Part shown: positions 33,934 to 35,661 of the stretch, piece after piece | How the letters are laid out: each line of letters begins with the position of its first letter | Position numbering within the stretch: position 1 is the stretch's first letter | The notes under the pieces: generated by a model | The model's database searches: none | What the model saw: only the letters and a program-made list of their open reading frames with translations | What the model was told of the DNA's origin: nothing | Program-made: the position numbers and the translations under genes | Assembly: GCF_007923255.1 (NCBI RefSeq) | Contig: NZ_VOHJ01000028.1 | Coordinates: 1-35,661, forward strand | Reading direction: 5' to 3' | DNA: 35,661 nt | Source of the DNA: Vulcaniibacterium thermophilum | Lineage (GTDB): Bacteria; Pseudomonadota; Gammaproteobacteria; Xanthomonadales; Xanthomonadaceae

Positions 33934-34860
33934 ATGGAAACCCGTGCCAACTACGTGCTGATCGGCGCCTTCACCCTGGTGGCGACCCTGTCGCTGCTGA
34001 TGTTCGCGCTGTGGGCGGCGAAGTACTCCTCGGAGAAGAGCTGGCGCCAGTACGCGGTGATCTTCACCGAGCCGGTCACCGGGCTGTCGGAAGGCAGCCA
34101 GGTGCAGTACAACGGCATCGCCGTGGGCACCGTCGAGGAACTGCGGCTCGCGCCGGACGATCCGCGCCGCGTGCTGGCCACGCTGCGCGTGCAGGCCGAC
34201 ACTCCGGTGAAGGCCGACACCCGCGCCAAGATGTCGATGACCGGCATCACCGGCACGCCGATCATCCAGCTCACCGGCGGCAGTCCCGGCAGTCCGATGC
34301 TCGCCGACGTCGACAACCGCGAGATCCCGATCATCCAGACCGAACCGTCGGCGCTGCAGAACATCGCCGACACCGCGAACCGGCTGGTCGAGCGCCTCGA
34401 CCGCGTGCTCAGCGAGCAGAACATCCGCCACATCGCCGGCACGCTGGAGAACGTGGACGCGCTCACCCGCTCGATCGCCGACCAGCGCGAGGACCTGCGC
34501 GCGCTGATCGTCAACGCGCGCCGTTCCAGCGAGCAGCTCGAGGCGACGCTCACCCACACCCGCGGCGCCGCCGAGAAGATCGACCGCCAGCTCGCCGACC
34601 GCCTGCCGGGCCTGATCGCCAAGCTCGACCACACGCTCGACGAACTCGATTCCGCCGCCAGCGGCGCCAACCGCATCGTCACCGAAAACCGCGGCGCCAT
34701 CCACAGCTTCGCCAACGACGGCCTGGCGCAGCTCGGCCCCACCCTGAGCGAACTGCGCGCGCTGGTCCGCGACCTGCGCCGCATCAGCGACCGTCTGGAA
34801 CGCAGCCCCGCGAACTACCTGCTCGGCCGCGAGGCGCCCAAGGAGTTCGAACCCGAATGA
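33934..34860 (+). CDS. mlaD: MCE-domain lipid-binding protein (MlaD family)
   Basis: This 308-residue protein has one N-terminal membrane helix (about 8-28) and a MCE domain (about 40-118; VTGLSEGSQVQYNGIAVGTV, MTGITGTPIIQL). A long helical tail of about 180 residues follows (repeated LTRSIADQREDLRALI-like heptads). It is longer than E. coli MlaD (183), so it likely forms a periplasmic hexamer with a helical bundle extending toward the outer membrane, as in PqiB/LetB-related proteins. The stop overlaps the next ATG (ATGA). Confidence 0.92.
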   Translation: METRANYVLIGAFTLVATLSLLMFALWAAKYSSEKSWRQYAVIFTEPVTGLSEGSQVQYNGIAVGTVEELRLAPDDPRRVLATLRVQADTPVKADTRAKMSMTGITGTPIIQLTGGSPGSPMLADVDNREIPIIQTEPSALQNIADTANRLVERLDRVLSEQNIRHIAGTLENVDALTRSIADQREDLRALIVNARRSSEQLEATLTHTRGAAEKIDRQLADRLPGLIAKLDHTLDELDSAASGANRIVTENRGAIHSFANDGLAQLGPTLSELRALVRDLRRISDRLERSPANYLLGREAPKEFEPE

Positions 34861-35507
34861 TCCGACCCACGCCTCTCCGCTCCGCTCCCGCGCGCCGGCT
34901 CGCGGCGGCGGTCCTGCTCGCCTCGCTGGGCGGCTGCGCCCTGCTCGGCGGCAAGACGCCCGTGACCGTGTACGCGCCGCATCCGCAGGTGAGCGCGGAT
35001 CCCGCCTGGCCGGCGGTGGACGGCCAGCTCTCGATCGCCGCGCCGGACGCCTCGCGCACCGCCGACGGGCTGCGCATCGCGGTGCGGCCGACGCCGCTGG
35101 AACTGCAGGTCTACAAGGGTGCGAGCTGGGCGAAACGGCCGTCGGACATGATCGAGGACACCGTGCTGCGCACGCTGGAGGATTCCGGCCGCATCCGCGC
35201 GGTCGCACGCCAGGGCAGCGGCATCGCCGCCGACTACAAGCTGGTGCTCGACGTCCGCCGCTTCGAGGCCGACTACGCCGGCAACCCGACTCCGGCGGCG
35301 ACCCTGGAAGTCAGCGCCAAGCTGCTGCACGCCAGCGACCAGCAGATCGTCGCCAGCCGCGTGTTCCGCCAGGCCGAGCCGGCGGGCGACGTCGCGGTGC
35401 CGGCGGTGGCGGCAGCGTTCGAACGCGCGCTCGGCCGCCTCGGCCACGAACTGGCGGGCTGGACCCTGATCGAAACCGACACCCACGAGCGCCAGGGCCA
35501 CCGCTGA
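34857..35507 (+). CDS. ABC-type lipid transport auxiliary lipoprotein (PqiC/LinL-like)
   Basis: This 216-residue protein has a signal ending LLASLGGC, with the lipidated Cys about residue 26. The mature domain has the family pattern: LRIAVRPTPLELQVYKGASWAKRPSDMIEDTVLRTLEDSGRI, then VLDVRRFEADY and a closing helix (AAFERALGRLGHELAGW). It is thought to be an outer-membrane partner of the MCE protein. It overlaps mlaD by 4 bases and ends the operon; no MlaC or separate MlaB gene follows. Confidence 0.88.
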   Translation: MIRPTPLRSAPARRLAAAVLLASLGGCALLGGKTPVTVYAPHPQVSADPAWPAVDGQLSIAAPDASRTADGLRIAVRPTPLELQVYKGASWAKRPSDMIEDTVLRTLEDSGRIRAVARQGSGIAADYKLVLDVRRFEADYAGNPTPAATLEVSAKLLHASDQQIVASRVFRQAEPAGDVAVPAVAAAFERALGRLGHELAGWTLIETDTHERQGHR

Positions 35508-35558
35508 TCCCGCCCGCAGCGCGGCCGCGACCCGCTGCAGGAGCAACTGTCTTGTGGC

Positions 35559-35661
35559 CTAGGCAACCCTAGGCGCCCAAGGCGCCTGATCGCGTGCCAT
35601 GGCGTTGAGCATGGTGAGGTACTTGCGCATGCAGGCGACGACGGCGACCTTCTTGGGCTTG
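35559..35661 (-). CDS. IS110-family transposase, C-terminal fragment (runs off right edge)
   Basis: The minus strand reads KPKKVAVVACMRKYLTMLNA then MARDQAPWAPRVA and TAG (35559-35561). KPKKVALVACMRKLLTILNA is the near-universal C-terminus of IS110/IS116-type (DEDD, serine-containing) transposases. Only 33 codons are visible. The element end and its bridge-RNA region would normally lie just outside the gene; 35508-35558 is too short to place them. Confidence 0.9.
   Translation of the reverse strand, partial: KPKKVAVVACMRKYLTMLNAMARDQAPWAPRVA

Noticed and set aside
35571-35587. AGGCGCC-CAA-GGCGCCT palindrome as a terminator or IS end
   Set aside because: It lies within the last codons of the IS110-type gene, has no T-tract, and the codons match the conserved protein end.

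Overview
The window looks like a piece of a Lysobacter/Luteimonas-type chromosome (Xanthomonadaceae, Gammaproteobacteria). The reasons are very high GC, an alpha-lytic-protease homologue with pro-region, a peptide:N-glycanase A-like enzyme, heptamer GGGAATC arrays, hairpin repeats of the type GTAGGTTGGGC...GCCCAACCTAC, and an H-NS-family protein. This is inferred from sequence reading only. Both ends run into transposase genes: the first codons of an IS481-type gene on the left and the last codons of an IS110-type gene on the right. The piece is therefore probably bounded by multicopy insertion sequences, as an assembly contig often is.

Layout. 1-130: left IS end. 205-1251: a CD225/dispanin-like protein, a DUF2752 protein and a 50-residue membrane peptide. 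941-1710: three hairpin repeat families with a 215-bp tandem duplication. 1714-3978 (minus): erpA-nudC-ampE. 4031-6400 (minus): CHASE4-GGDEF-EAL protein. 6512-7191 (minus): two overlapping unknown genes. 7353-7614 (minus): cold-shock gene with terminator. 7829-8027: heptamer array and a solitary repeat. 8226-9945: FMN reductase, then a divergent isochorismatase/Lrp pair. 9950-13836: CYP152-type P450 divergent from a LytS/LytTR two-component system and a lipoprotein. 13850-15451: a small unknown gene, an SDR and an exported protein. 15505-18374: LysR divergent from wrbA-MFS. 18415-22750: PNGase A-like enzyme, SgcJ/EcaC-like protein, an acetyl-CoA hydrolase remnant and the alpha-lytic-like protease. 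23037-24159: a SoxR-like MerR regulator divergent from a DUF2938 gene across a perfect SoxR-type box. 24244-25839: orphan DmsC-like protein and a lipoprotein. 25966-27619 (minus): pssA-holD-rimI with 4-base overlaps. 27708-30550: DUF4124 protein, proS and an H-NS-like gene. 30572-31828 (minus): ThrE-type exporter. 31889-35507: Mla-type lipid transport operon (permease, ATPase, MCE protein, lipoprotein).

How the genes fit together. Housekeeping blocks (Fe-S assembly, phospholipid synthesis plus replication and ribosome modification, prolyl-tRNA charging, outer-membrane lipid transport) alternate with accessory blocks. The most distinctive accessory content is the pair of secreted enzymes, an N-glycan-removing amidase and a serine protease with an altered S1 pocket. 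They lie about 1.1 kb apart around a gene remnant and could act together on glycoprotein. The clearest regulatory module is the SoxR-like regulator: its box matches the classic SoxR palindrome, but two of the four [2Fe-2S] cysteines are missing.

No tRNA, rRNA, CRISPR array or phage module was found.
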